64,000 nt of DNA. It comes from Tundrisphaera lichenicola (GTDB lineage Bacteria > Planctomycetota > Planctomycetia > Isosphaerales > Isosphaeraceae). Of the stretch, positions 17,173 to 24,193 are shown in pieces. Position 1 is the stretch's first letter, and the number at the start of each line of letters is the position of its first letter. The stretch lies in assembly GCF_051175385.1 (NCBI RefSeq), contig NZ_CP195106.1, positions 3,844,001 through 3,908,000 of the forward strand, written 5' to 3'. The position numbers and the translations under genes were made by a program. The notes beneath the pieces were generated by a model that ran no database searches, was not told where the DNA came from, and saw only the letters and a program-made list of their open reading frames with translations.

Positions 17173-17382
17173 TTAATCTTGGCTATCGAGCCTCGGTGAA
17201 CGCTGTGGGCGCTTGCCCACCCACAACTTCGGACGGTCCCAATTAGCACTCTTGCACTTCGGGCAAACCCTAGGCTTCTCCTCATCTCGGGGAAGCCATT
17301 CATGCCCGCACCTACAGCGACAACCCAACAATGGCACAACACCTAACGCCTTGTCTTCCGTTTCGCGTTGATCTTCCGCCAC
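17173..17382 (-). CDS. Small zinc-ribbon protein
   Basis: This 69-aa protein starts at GTG 17382, with GGAGG (complement at 17388-17392) five bases upstream. CRCGHEWLPRDEEKPRVCPKCKS supplies paired Cys ligands (C-x-C-G-H and C-P-K-C) for a zinc ribbon, followed by a basic WDRPKLW tail. Small zinc ribbons of this look are common next to mobile or toxin-antitoxin genes in planctomycetes and could bind nucleic acid. It is transcribed divergently from the transposase, sharing a symmetric promoter with it, so it may control that promoter. That is inference. Confidence 0.65.
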   Translation of the reverse strand: MAEDQRETEDKALGVVPLLGCRCRCGHEWLPRDEEKPRVCPKCKSANWDRPKLWVGKRPQRSPRLDSQD

Positions 17383-17403
17383 ATCGACCTCCGAATCCGA
17401 GAT

Positions 17404-17468
17404 ACTACCAACAGTATATACCGGGCCTCTTGACGGAACAAGAGTCGCATTTGTATACTATTGGTAGT
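17404..17468. promoter_or_regulatory. Symmetric divergent promoter with inverted-repeat operator
   Basis: The plus-strand promoter is TTGACG (17430-17435), an 18-bp spacer and TATACT (17454-17459). The minus-strand promoter is TTGTTC (complement 17436-17441), a 17-bp spacer and TATACT (complement 17413-17418). The two -35 boxes abut. Each -10 is embedded in an arm of an inverted repeat, ACTACCAACAGTATA (17404-17418) and TATACTATTGGTAGT (17454-17468), matching at 14 of 15 positions. Each gene has GGAGG and a GTG start. A single repressor could bind both arms and silence the transposase and zinc-ribbon gene together. Confidence 0.7.
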
Positions 17469-17498
17469 TACCAAAAGGTGTCGTGCGGAGGCTGGAAG

Positions 17499-18634
17499 GT
17501 GAATGAGCGCGAGCAACGAGGCTTGGCGTTAGCGGCCCTCTACCGGATCGATAAGGTCGGCGGAAAGTACGTCGTGCCTTCCCAGCGGGGCGACGGAACG
17601 ACCTATGTCGTCGATCCCGAGGCCCGTCATTGCACTTGCCGGGATCATGAGGACCGGGCGATCAAGTGCAAGCACATGTTCGCGGTGGAGTTCCTTCAGA
17701 CTCGCGAACGTGGTGAGGACGGGACCGAAACCGTTACTCGTACGTTCAAGGTGACGGAGAAGGTCACTTACAAGCAGGACTGGCCGAACTACAACCGGGC
17801 TCAGACCCAGGAGAAACGGCTATTCCTAACGATGCTGGCGGATCTATGCCGGGGGATCGATGAACCGAGGGGAAAGAGTCCAGGTCGCCCGAGACTTCTA
17901 CTCTCCGACGTGACGTTCGCTTGCGTCTACAAGGTCTACGCAACGTTGTCGGCTCGACGCTTCGCTAGCGACCTCCAGGACGCGGCCGATAAAGGGCATA
18001 TCAGTAAGGCACCCCACTTCAACGTCGTCATCAAGCACATGGACGACAAGAGCCTGACCTCCATCCTGAAGGCAATGATTGTCGAGTCCAGCCGTCCACT
18101 CGCGGCGGTCGAGACTCAGTTCGCGGCCGATTCATCTGGGTTCTCGACCTCGCGATTCGCCCGGTGGTTCGACCACAAGTACGGCAAGACGATGGAAGAA
18201 CGCGAGTGGGTCAAGGTCCACTTGGTCTGCGGGGTCAAGACGAACGTCGTGACAGCCGTCGAGATCCTGGACAAAGAATCGGCGGATTGCCCGCAACTCC
18301 CGGCCTTACTCAAGACGACGGGGAAGAACTTCGCGGTCAAGGAACTCTCGGCCGATGCGGCGTACTCATCCCAGACGAATATGGAGGCGGTGGCCGAGTT
18401 GGGCGGGACGCCCTACATTGCCTTCAAGGAGAACACCACGGGGGCCGTGGGTGGCCTATTCGCCAAGATGTTCCACTTCTACTGCTTCAACAAGGATGAG
18501 TTCCTGAAGCACTACCACAAGCGGAGCAACGTGGAGAGTACCTTCTCGATGATCAAGGCAAAGTTCCGGGATCACGTCCGGAGTAGGACGGATGCCGGGA
18601 TGATGAACGAGGTTCTTTGCAAGATCCTATGTCA
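17499..18634 (+). pseudogene. SWIM-domain DDE transposase, 5' part, interrupted by an IS
   Basis: I start this at GTG 17499, behind GGAGG (17487-17491). A SWIM zinc finger opens the protein (Cys45, Cys47, Cys57, His59; HCTCRDH...IKCKHMF). A DDE catalytic domain follows, with FAADSSGFSTSRF (first Asp), ELSADAAYSSQTN (second Asp) and KRSNVESTFSMIKAKF (Glu), the IS4/IS5-like DDE_Tnp_1 arrangement. The nested IS enters at the conserved ILCHN motif, after which the frame runs on only into IS sequence and stops at 18704. The remaining tail is found at 19711-19888. It is the likely mover of the 5.96-kb element, now probably inactive. A SWIM domain on a transposase likely aids DNA binding. Confidence 0.8.
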
Positions 18635-19710
18635 TAGGAGTTACGCGGTCATGTCAGGTTGTACATCGGATTGGCGATATATGCACGCACCGCTCCTCGG
18701 ATGATCCGGGCCTTCGCCTCGTACCAACTGACCCCCGTGGTGTAGAAATGGTGCTCCAGCCGCAGGAACGCCCGGATCGACAGCCCGATGTGATTCCGCT
18801 GCGCCCGCGCCGCCCGGACCTGGGCACGCTCCACCCCGCAGCACTGCTTCAGGCCCCGGTGATAGTTCTCGATCGCCCAGCATCGCTCGGCGTGGGCCAG
18901 CCGGGTCAATTCGCCCATCGCCAGGTCGTTGGTCGCCCAGTATTCAACGTCTCCGCCTTGGGAGACCACCTTGAAGACGCGGATCGACCCGAACCCCTCC
19001 AGATGAACGATGGTCCCCTCGGGGGCGATCGCCAGTCCTGCGACGGCACGGTAGCCCTGGCGGTCGAGGTCCACCTTGCGGTTGACCTTCAGCTGGGTCA
19101 GGAACGTCCAGCCGCAGGCCCGGACCGCCTTGAGGTTCCCCAGGCTCGAATACCAGCTATCGAACGCCACGCACTGCGGCTCGAAGCCGCGGGCCTTGGC
19201 CTGGCGGAGCATCGCCAGGAAGTGGTCGTTCTTGGTCAGGCCGTCCTTGGCCTTGTCGTAGACCCGGTAGTCGCAGGGCACGACGGTATCGCCATCGGTC
19301 CAGGCCGTGGTGATCAGGTTGATGCCACGGACGACCCGCTTATGCTTGCCCGACCAGTGCCGGCTGACCAGCTCGATCTTCTCGGCGTGGAACTTGTCGA
19401 GGGTCGAGTCATCGAGGACCAGCATCCCGCCCTCCTTGCGGACCATGGGCCGGGCCTCTTCCCAGAGCGTGGACGGGTCGGGTTCGATCCGATGGAGCAG
19501 ACGGGTGAAGGCATCGTGGGCCGGAGCGTCGGGCGACTCGGGTTGCACAGCGGCGGCCTCCGTGCAGCAGAACGCCTTCGGGGAGGCGATGAGGAAATCG
19601 ATGTAGTCGGTGTCGTGACACTTGGGGTTCGGGGCGTACATGCGATCCATCATGGACGTCCGAACCGATTGGCGCAATATGGACGCCCGATCACTGCCGC
19701 GTAACTCCTA
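18635..19710 (-). mobile_element. Nested 1076-bp insertion sequence, IS701-like
   Basis: TAGGAGTTACGCGG (18635-18648) and CCGCGTAACTCCTA (19697-19710) are perfect 14-bp inverted repeats. They are flanked by a TGTCA direct repeat at 18630-18634 and 19711-19715. Removing the element and one TGTCA restores the transposase frame through ILCHNLCCLI, which confirms the boundaries. The two bases outside each end also extend the palindrome, so a shift of a base or two is possible. It carries one minus-strand transposase gene. Confidence 0.88.
18649..19653 (-). CDS. IS transposase (DDE superfamily, IS701-like)
   Basis: This 334-aa transposase fills the nested IS. I start it at ATG 19653; TTG 19677 and ATG 19641 (MYAPNPKCHDTDY) are alternatives, the last being the usual conserved beginning. 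Catalytic-type segments are MLVLDDSTLDKF (first Asp), ECVAFDSWYSS-like QCVAFDSWYSSLGNLK (second Asp) and CWAIENYHRGLKQ (Glu), with HWSGKHKRVVRGINLI between. The family call rests on this pattern and general resemblance to IS701-type DDE_5 proteins. The frame is intact with no decay, so the IS may be recent and still active. Confidence 0.85.
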   Translation of the reverse strand: MMDRMYAPNPKCHDTDYIDFLIASPKAFCCTEAAAVQPESPDAPAHDAFTRLLHRIEPDPSTLWEEARPMVRKEGGMLVLDDSTLDKFHAEKIELVSRHWSGKHKRVVRGINLITTAWTDGDTVVPCDYRVYDKAKDGLTKNDHFLAMLRQAKARGFEPQCVAFDSWYSSLGNLKAVRACGWTFLTQLKVNRKVDLDRQGYRAVAGLAIAPEGTIVHLEGFGSIRVFKVVSQGGDVEYWATNDLAMGELTRLAHAERCWAIENYHRGLKQCCGVERAQVRAARAQRNHIGLSIRAFLRLEHHFYTTGVSWYEAKARIIRGAVRAYIANPMYNLT

Positions 19711-19888
19711 TGTCACAACCTTTGTTGTTTGATCAGTTCGACGTTTGAACTGGGGCATCGAGGCGAAGTTCTGGGGAGAGGCGGACGGGGCTAAGGTGGC
19801 CGAGTCCGACTCGCAAGCCGAGCCGATGGCATCGCTCTCGGCTTGCGAGTCGGAGGACGAGGGTATGGAGGTTTGGGCTTGGGTGTGA
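19711..19888 (+). pseudogene. 3' tail of the SWIM/DDE transposase
   Basis: After the IS the reading frame resumes as CHNLCCLISSTFELG. A run of four G (near 19752-19755) then shifts it; dropping one G gives IEAKFWGEADGAKVAE and a tail ending GMEVWAWV at TGA 19886-19888. The tail encodes a Ser/Glu-rich segment and includes a hairpin. The gene is thus broken twice, by the IS and probably by a one-base slip, unless the shift is a sequencing artefact or the shorter ending is native. Confidence 0.6.
19806..19853 (+). repeat. 17-bp perfect hairpin in the transposase tail
   Basis: CCGACTCGCAAGCCGAG (19806-19822) and CTCGGCTTGCGAGTCGG (19837-19853) are exact complements around a 14-nt loop. It lies between two convergent genes (transposase and HipA-like), so it could terminate both, although it overlaps the transposase coding tail and lacks a T-run. 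Confidence 0.6.
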
Positions 19889-19931
19889 TCGGACGATCGA
19901 TCAAACCGAATCAATCAGAAAGCATGAACGT

Positions 19932-21242
19932 CTACGGATATTCTTCAATCAATCTTGCGAGCTTATCTCGACAACCCTGGGAAACACGTTGGAAGCCGGA
20001 ACTTAGACCCTCCTCCCCAGAGAGGCGTGACCAAAACCTTATCGCGTGATCCGCGGCCTCGTGCCACAGGTGCATATTTGTGGCTGTAGGAAGACGTGGA
20101 TTGAATTGCCGTTCGACAAGGCTCGCGTCCGTCGGCGCAAATGCCATCGGCAGCATGTCGTAGACTGGAGTTGGAGTCAGTGTCAAATGCCTCGCCTCAT
20201 CGGCGAAAAAGCAAAAGTTTCCGAAGTGCCGGTCTCCATTCGCGATGAGGTCGCCGAATGTGTCCAGCCAAATCATCTGATCGGCATGCTTGGTGGACAT
20301 ACTCAAATCCGGCTCATCGAGAATATGTTGGCCGGCCCTGCTCCAATTGTCCGGGGTATACCCGAGGAAGTGGCTGTTAACTGCGAAAAGCGAGATCACT
20401 CCACGTCGCCCCTTCGCACCGATTCGGTCGAAGCGATCTACCTGCAGATACCTAGTACCGTCGAGGTCGAACCACTCCGAGTGGGGAACGGGAAAACCGG
20501 CATCCTGAAGCACTTCCAATGCTACGTGCTCGCAGACGAGTAGATCACGCCATCTGTCCGCCGCAGCGCCGTCGCCACTGGCGAACTTCACTAGCCAATA
20601 ACGCCCTTCGGAGTAGACGGCGAACTTTGGATGCTCGCCACCAGCCGATGATCCTGGTTGGCCAGCCAGTGCGCCTGTGGCCAGGTTCGGAAAGTCGGCA
20701 CGAGTAAGAGGTCGCGGTTTCCATGCCAGGAATCGGTTGAGCGACTCCTCCCCTATGATCAGGTCGCCAACGCAATCCTCGCCGCGCGAAGCCAACGAGA
20801 TCAGTTGGTGATCGTCGTTCCAGTCGCTAATTCGTTCAGGGAGTCGCAACTCCGGGTAGAGAGATGGGAAGCTGCGTCCAATGTAACCTTGTGGTCGCAT
20901 ATCCTCTACGAAGGGTGGCAGCCCGGGGAATTCTTGTCCATCTCCGGACGTTCGCTCAAGCCAAGAGCCGCCTCCCGAGAGGAGATGCAGAATCCCGTGT
21001 CGGTTCGGGTGTCCATTTTCATCCACCCGGAAGACGGGCAGATTCCGTCCAATCCCCGCGATCTCTCGGGGTAATGCGTAGCGAGTTGCCACGCTTCGTC
21101 CGAATCGACACACGCGAGGGCCGGCTTCACGCATAAGGCGAGACATCACTGGTTGAGAGATCCCTAGCTCCCTCTGGATCTCTTCGCCGCGCAGGAGTCC
21201 ACCCCTTCTTAAGGCCACGAGTAATCGATCGATCTTCTCCAT
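19932..21242 (-). CDS. yjjJ: HipA/YjjJ-type kinase with N-terminal winged helix
   Basis: This 436-aa single-chain HipA-family protein has an N-terminal winged-helix DNA-binding region (1-55; LLRGEEIQRELGISQPVMSRLMREAG). A HipA-type kinase body follows, with a Gly/Ser loop and HPKFAVY (197-210), ATP-contacting Lys219 in WLVKF, catalytic NGDRHFGNF (335-343) and a YDMLPM metal-site motif (361-366). Classic HipA kinases phosphorylate aminoacyl-tRNA synthetases and are controlled by a separate HipB; the YjjJ branch instead carries its own HTH. Here too no separate HipB-like gene is adjacent. It looks intact, is convergent with the broken transposase, and is probably autoregulated through the repeats upstream. 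Confidence 0.85.
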   Translation of the reverse strand: MEKIDRLLVALRRGGLLRGEEIQRELGISQPVMSRLMREAGPRVCRFGRSVATRYALPREIAGIGRNLPVFRVDENGHPNRHGILHLLSGGGSWLERTSGDGQEFPGLPPFVEDMRPQGYIGRSFPSLYPELRLPERISDWNDDHQLISLASRGEDCVGDLIIGEESLNRFLAWKPRPLTRADFPNLATGALAGQPGSSAGGEHPKFAVYSEGRYWLVKFASGDGAAADRWRDLLVCEHVALEVLQDAGFPVPHSEWFDLDGTRYLQVDRFDRIGAKGRRGVISLFAVNSHFLGYTPDNWSRAGQHILDEPDLSMSTKHADQMIWLDTFGDLIANGDRHFGNFCFFADEARHLTLTPTPVYDMLPMAFAPTDASLVERQFNPRLPTATNMHLWHEAADHAIRFWSRLSGEEGLSSGFQRVSQGCRDKLARLIEEYP

Positions 21243-21252
21243 AGCTCACCCA

Positions 21253-21347
21253 GAATAGCTTTTTGAATCGCCTTTATCGCACAAACATCAATTCTAGTCG
21301 AGATTTGCGTAGAATCAATGCCGGTAATCCGAATAGCTTTTGGAATC
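21253..21347 (-). promoter_or_regulatory. Paired operator-like repeats upstream of the HipA/YjjJ gene
   Basis: GAATAGCTTTTTGAATC (21253-21269) and GAATAGCTTTTGGAATC (21331-21347) match at 16 of 17 positions and are 78 bp apart in direct orientation, within 105 bp of the gene start. The protein's own winged helix is a natural candidate to bind them. No consensus promoter stands out. Confidence 0.5.
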
Positions 21348-21450
21348 ACTCGTCTTATTTCCTGGGAACGTCCGTCTTTGTCGATTGCTCGCGAATACAC
21401 AAACTTGCTCACAAGCAATCACCAGCCCAAAACTGAACACGTGAGCAAAA

Positions 21451-21467
21451 TGAACTTTTATTCAGTG
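21451..21467 (+). repeat. Subterminal 17-mer, right copy
   Basis: Identical to 15592-15608 in direct orientation, 31 nt inside the right inverted repeat of the transposon. Confidence 0.55.
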
Positions 21468-21513
21468 CGATGAACCGTTCAAATGGTTCGGCGTGGGGTT
21501 TAGGTGCAAAGCC

Positions 21514-21522
21514 TCCCGGAAT
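21514..21522 (+). repeat. Right 9-bp target-site duplication
   Basis: TCCCGGAAT repeats 15546-15554. The following GGCTTCCTTCGG completes the repeat unit of the array that the transposon split. Confidence 0.8.
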
Positions 21523-21831
21523 GGCTTCCTTCGGCCGTCCGACCCGATTCGAGACCTCGCCACGGTTTGTTCTCCAAGCGTTCAGGTGGGACTGGATCAG
21601 GCCCGGTCTTGATGATTCCCTGAAACCTTCGCGGAGATCGGACCCTCTTTATCACACAAAAATCGGCCGGCAAGGGATGCCCGACGGTGGATCGACCTGT
21701 TCCCACCCCTCAGCAAAAACCATCCGACTCGTGAGAAGGGAGAAAGGCCCCTCCGCGGCCCCACAGAGCTATTCCCGGGGCGATAGCTTGCCGGGCCGGC
21801 CCCGGGGTCGGATCGAGGATTCCAGCCCTAC
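21523..21831. other. Intergenic, no gene seen
   Basis: About 310 bp between the transposon and the AHSA1-type gene. I see no supported gene. A GC-rich CCCGGGG/CCGGGCC patch near 21775-21805 could act as a terminator for the minus-strand gene. Confidence 0.4.
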
Positions 21832-22314
21832 CTACCAGCTCTTCGCCAGGGCGACGAGTTGATCCAGCGCGGCCCCCCAACCGTTGTGGAATCCCATGGC
21901 CTCGTGCTTGGAGCGTTCCTCCTCGGTGGTGTGGAAGACCGTCGCGGTGTATTTCGTCCCGGAACCGTGCGGCTCGATCTCGATGATCGCCGTGAAAACA
22001 AAGGGTACGTCGGCCGATAGCTTCGCCGGCCGGTAGCCGGGGAGGAGGGCGCCGGTCCAGATGAGCTTCCTGCCCGGCACGACCTCGAGGTAGCACCCGG
22101 TGTTGGGGAACTGCTGGCCCTCGGGCGACTCCATGACCGTGTGGAACTTGCCCCCGGGCTTCAGGTCGATCTCGCAGTGGACCGTCTTCCACGGTTTCGG
22201 GGTGAACCACTTCTTCAAATGCTCGGGGGTCGTCCACGCCTTCCAGACGAGTTCCGGCAAGACGTCGACGATCCGTTCGAGCACGAGGTCGGTCTTGGGG
22301 TCCAATGGCGTCAT
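21832..22314 (-). CDS. SRPBCC (AHSA1-type) domain protein
   Basis: The 160-aa product starts at ATG 22314. It is a START/Bet v1-like SRPBCC protein of the AHSA1 group: VLERIVDVLPELVWKAWT, then HLKKWFTPKPW, GGKFHTVM, FTAIIEIEPHGSGTKYT and the closing GWGAALDQLVALAKS are family landmarks. Such proteins form a hydrophobic cavity; the ligand is unknown. Its start overlaps the stop of the ArsR-type gene by four bases (ATGA), an arrangement seen in many bacterial ArsR-AHSA1 operons, so the two are translationally coupled. Confidence 0.9.
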   Translation of the reverse strand: MTPLDPKTDLVLERIVDVLPELVWKAWTTPEHLKKWFTPKPWKTVHCEIDLKPGGKFHTVMESPEGQQFPNTGCYLEVVPGRKLIWTGALLPGYRPAKLSADVPFVFTAIIEIEPHGSGTKYTATVFHTTEEERSKHEAMGFHNGWGAALDQLVALAKSW

Positions 22315-22649
22315 TCGGACTGCTCCTTCAGGTCTTCGAGGAAGGAATCGAGCTGATCGAGGCGCCGTTCCCAGAGCAGGCGTTGCGTCGCCATCCAGTC
22401 CTCGGCCGCCCTCAACGAGCCCGGCGCGAGTTCGTAGGTGCGGACCCGCCCGGACTTGCGCGACCGGACCAGCCCGCATCTCTGGAGGACGTCCAGGTGC
22501 TGGAGGAAGGACGGCAGGGCCATCTTGAACGGCCGGGCCAGTTCGCCCGTCGCGGTTGGCCCGCGCGAGAGCCGCTCGACGACGGCCCTGCGGGTCGGGT
22601 CGGCCAAGGCCTGGAACAGGAGGGTGAACTCTGCCGATTGGTTAGGCAT
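22311..22649 (-). CDS. ArsR-family winged-helix repressor
   Basis: This 112-aa regulator carries FQALADPTRRAVVERLSRG, TATGELARPFKMALPSFLQHLDVLQRCGLV (helix-turn-helix) and a beta-wing RSRKSGRVRTYEL. It lacks the Cys metal sites of ArsR/SmtB sensors, so it is probably a non-metal member of the type that pairs with AHSA1-domain proteins. It overlaps the SRPBCC gene by four bases. A palindrome in its own promoter points to autorepression. Confidence 0.92.
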   Translation of the reverse strand: MPNQSAEFTLLFQALADPTRRAVVERLSRGPTATGELARPFKMALPSFLQHLDVLQRCGLVRSRKSGRVRTYELAPGSLRAAEDWMATQRLLWERRLDQLDSFLEDLKEQSE

Positions 22650-22684
22650 CTAACTTAGTATAATTGTCCTGAAAGTTAGGTCAA
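22650..22684 (-). promoter_or_regulatory. Promoter and palindromic operator of the ArsR-AHSA1 operon
   Basis: On the minus strand TTGACC (complement 22679-22684), a 16-bp spacer and TATACT (complement 22657-22662) form a strong promoter. CTAACTT and AAGTTAG (22673-22679 and 22650-22656) flank the spacer and -10 as a 7-bp inverted repeat. The ATG lies only seven bases after the -10, so the transcript is probably leaderless. Confidence 0.7.
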
Positions 22685-22724
22685 TCCCTAGGTGATCGAT
22701 CAGCCTCAAGCGAGGGAAGGAACA

Positions 22725-22771
22725 GGGGACGTTCTGCTTTTAGAGCCTTGGTGAAGAAGAAGAATGTCCCC
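22725..22771. repeat. GGGGACGTTC hairpin repeat, copy A
   Basis: GGGGACGTTCTGCTTTT at the left and GAATGTCCCC at the right form an imperfect hairpin. The same design recurs at 23964-24024, 25485-25534 and, as a half, at 35340-35360. All copies are intergenic. Confidence 0.65.
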
Positions 22772-23043
22772 ATTTTGCCCCCTGAAGTTTCTCGTACCTC
22801 TCGCAGGCGAAGCAGGCGGCGTACAGCTTAATCCGTTTCATCGGAGGCAACCCATTAATACGTCCGGGCAGCTTGTGGACAGGTATGTCGTATCGCGGTG
22901 GGCGGTAAGGGGCAAGGTGAGGTGGTTCGTCCGACGCTCACGATTTCGTTAGGACTTCACCATTCGTGATCGGATAATCGATATGGCTCGACTCTTAAGG
23001 GGGATTCCTTCAGCTTTCGGTCGGCGAACCGGGGATAAAGCAC

Positions 23044-23940
23044 ATGGCTGCAAGGCGACGCTGGTTCCGATTCAACCTGCAGGCCGGGATGGGATTGGTC
23101 ATCGTCTGCGCCGTCCTGCTCGCCATCTTGATCGTCCCGGCCCATCGGCGAGGACGTGCCTTCGCTGATATCCGCGCGGCCGGGGGCACGATCATGCTCC
23201 AGCCTGGAGCGGAGGAGTCGTGGTTCGACAAGCTCGTTGGCAGGGCACTCGGACCCGATTACGTGGCCAAGGTGTATTCGATAGATTTGCGAAAATCGAA
23301 GATTAACAACGACTTCCTGGCTTGCTTGGGTGCGTTTCCAGAGATCGGCAAGCTCGATCTCGAGGCAGCTACGATCTCCGATGACGCGCTGGAGTATTTC
23401 AAATCACTTGGCTCGATCCGCGAGCTGTGGATAGGAGAGACGGCGATCACCGACGCAGGCCTGGCAAAGCTAGTGCTCCACCATCCGCGACTCGACACCC
23501 TTAGTCTCCAGGGGACGAAAGTTACCCAAGTTGGCCTGGCTGAGCTAGCGAAGTTGCCTCTTCTTACCGATTTGTTATTGAATTCCACGGAGACGAATGA
23601 CAAGGGACTTGAGAAGCTGGCGACGGTCAAGAGCCTCGAAGACCTCGGGCTGCGCGGCACGAAAGTGACGTCGGAAGGCCTCATGCACTTGAAACGGCTG
23701 CCGAAGCTCGCGAAGATCCGCCTCTATTACACGGGCGTGGACGACACGGGAGTGAAACTCCTCAGCGAAATACCCACGCTCAGCCTCGTCGATCTATCGA
23801 TGACCAAGATTACCGACGTCTCGCTCGATTATCTGGCCCGTCTTCCCAGGCTCGACGATCTCGATGTCACCGCCAACAAAATTTCCCCCGAGGCGCTGAA
23901 GGCATTCCAGCAGACCCATCCGAAATGCACGATCCAGTAA
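23044..23940 (+). CDS. Membrane-anchored leucine-rich-repeat protein
   Basis: The 298-aa product has a basic N-terminus (MAARRRWFRFNLQAG) and one membrane helix (16-33, GLVIVCAVLLAILIVP). About seven LRR units of roughly 24 residues follow (for example LDTLSLQGTKVTQVGLAELAKL-type and LEDLGLRGTKVTSEGL). The WFRF-x-L start followed by a hydrophobic helix is a frequent anchor in planctomycete proteins. The repeats probably form an exported or cytosolic interaction surface. The binding partner is unknown. Hairpin repeats flank the gene on both sides. Confidence 0.82.
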   Translation: MAARRRWFRFNLQAGMGLVIVCAVLLAILIVPAHRRGRAFADIRAAGGTIMLQPGAEESWFDKLVGRALGPDYVAKVYSIDLRKSKINNDFLACLGAFPEIGKLDLEAATISDDALEYFKSLGSIRELWIGETAITDAGLAKLVLHHPRLDTLSLQGTKVTQVGLAELAKLPLLTDLLLNSTETNDKGLEKLATVKSLEDLGLRGTKVTSEGLMHLKRLPKLAKIRLYYTGVDDTGVKLLSEIPTLSLVDLSMTKITDVSLDYLARLPRLDDLDVTANKISPEALKAFQQTHPKCTIQ

Positions 23941-23963
23941 CCCGCCGGTATGGGACAGAACTG

Positions 23964-24024
23964 GAAAAGGGACCATTCCGCTTTTAAAGCTTCGGGGAAG
24001 GAAAAAGTAGAATGTCCCCTTTTC
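23964..24024. repeat. GGGGACGTTC hairpin repeat, copy B
   Basis: GAAAAGGGACCATTC and GAATGTCCCCTTTTC form the arms around a purine-rich loop. It sits 24 nt after the LRR gene, so it could act as its terminator. It is diverged from copies A and C. Confidence 0.6.
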
Positions 24025-24193
24025 AATGACCTCTTTTCGATGAGTTGAATTGAAAGCAATCCGAGTTTTCGATCCGACTTCTCTGTTCAGGCGGGAATCG
24101 GCGGTGTCGGTTGATCGAGGGGCCGATTGGGCTTAAACTTCGGTTTGCACGGCCTCGGGCCGCCTCTCCCACTCGACAACCGAAGATATCACC

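Larger units (their letters stand above)
15555..21513 (+). mobile_element. 5.96-kb transposon with 15-bp terminal inverted repeats and toxin-type cargo
   Basis: GGCTTTGCACCTAAA at 15555-15569 is the exact reverse complement of TTTAGGTGCAAAGCC at 21499-21513. The pair is flanked by the 9-bp direct repeat TCCCGGAAT, the classic footprint of DDE transposition. Just inside both ends lies the same 17-mer, TGAACTTTTATTCAGTG (15592-15608 and 21451-21467), possibly transposase-binding subterminal sites. Contents are a short gene remnant, a possible immunity gene, a headless toxin-like frame, a zinc-ribbon gene, a SWIM/DDE transposase broken by a second IS, and a HipA/YjjJ-type gene. Without the nested IS and its duplicated target it would be about 4.88 kb. 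Base composition falls well below the chromosome at 16.7-17.1 kb, which supports transfer. Confidence 0.85.

Noticed and set aside
18660..19704. 318-codon plus-strand frame through the nested IS
   Set aside because: Antisense shadow of the IS transposase, which carries DDE-type motifs and fills the IS exactly.
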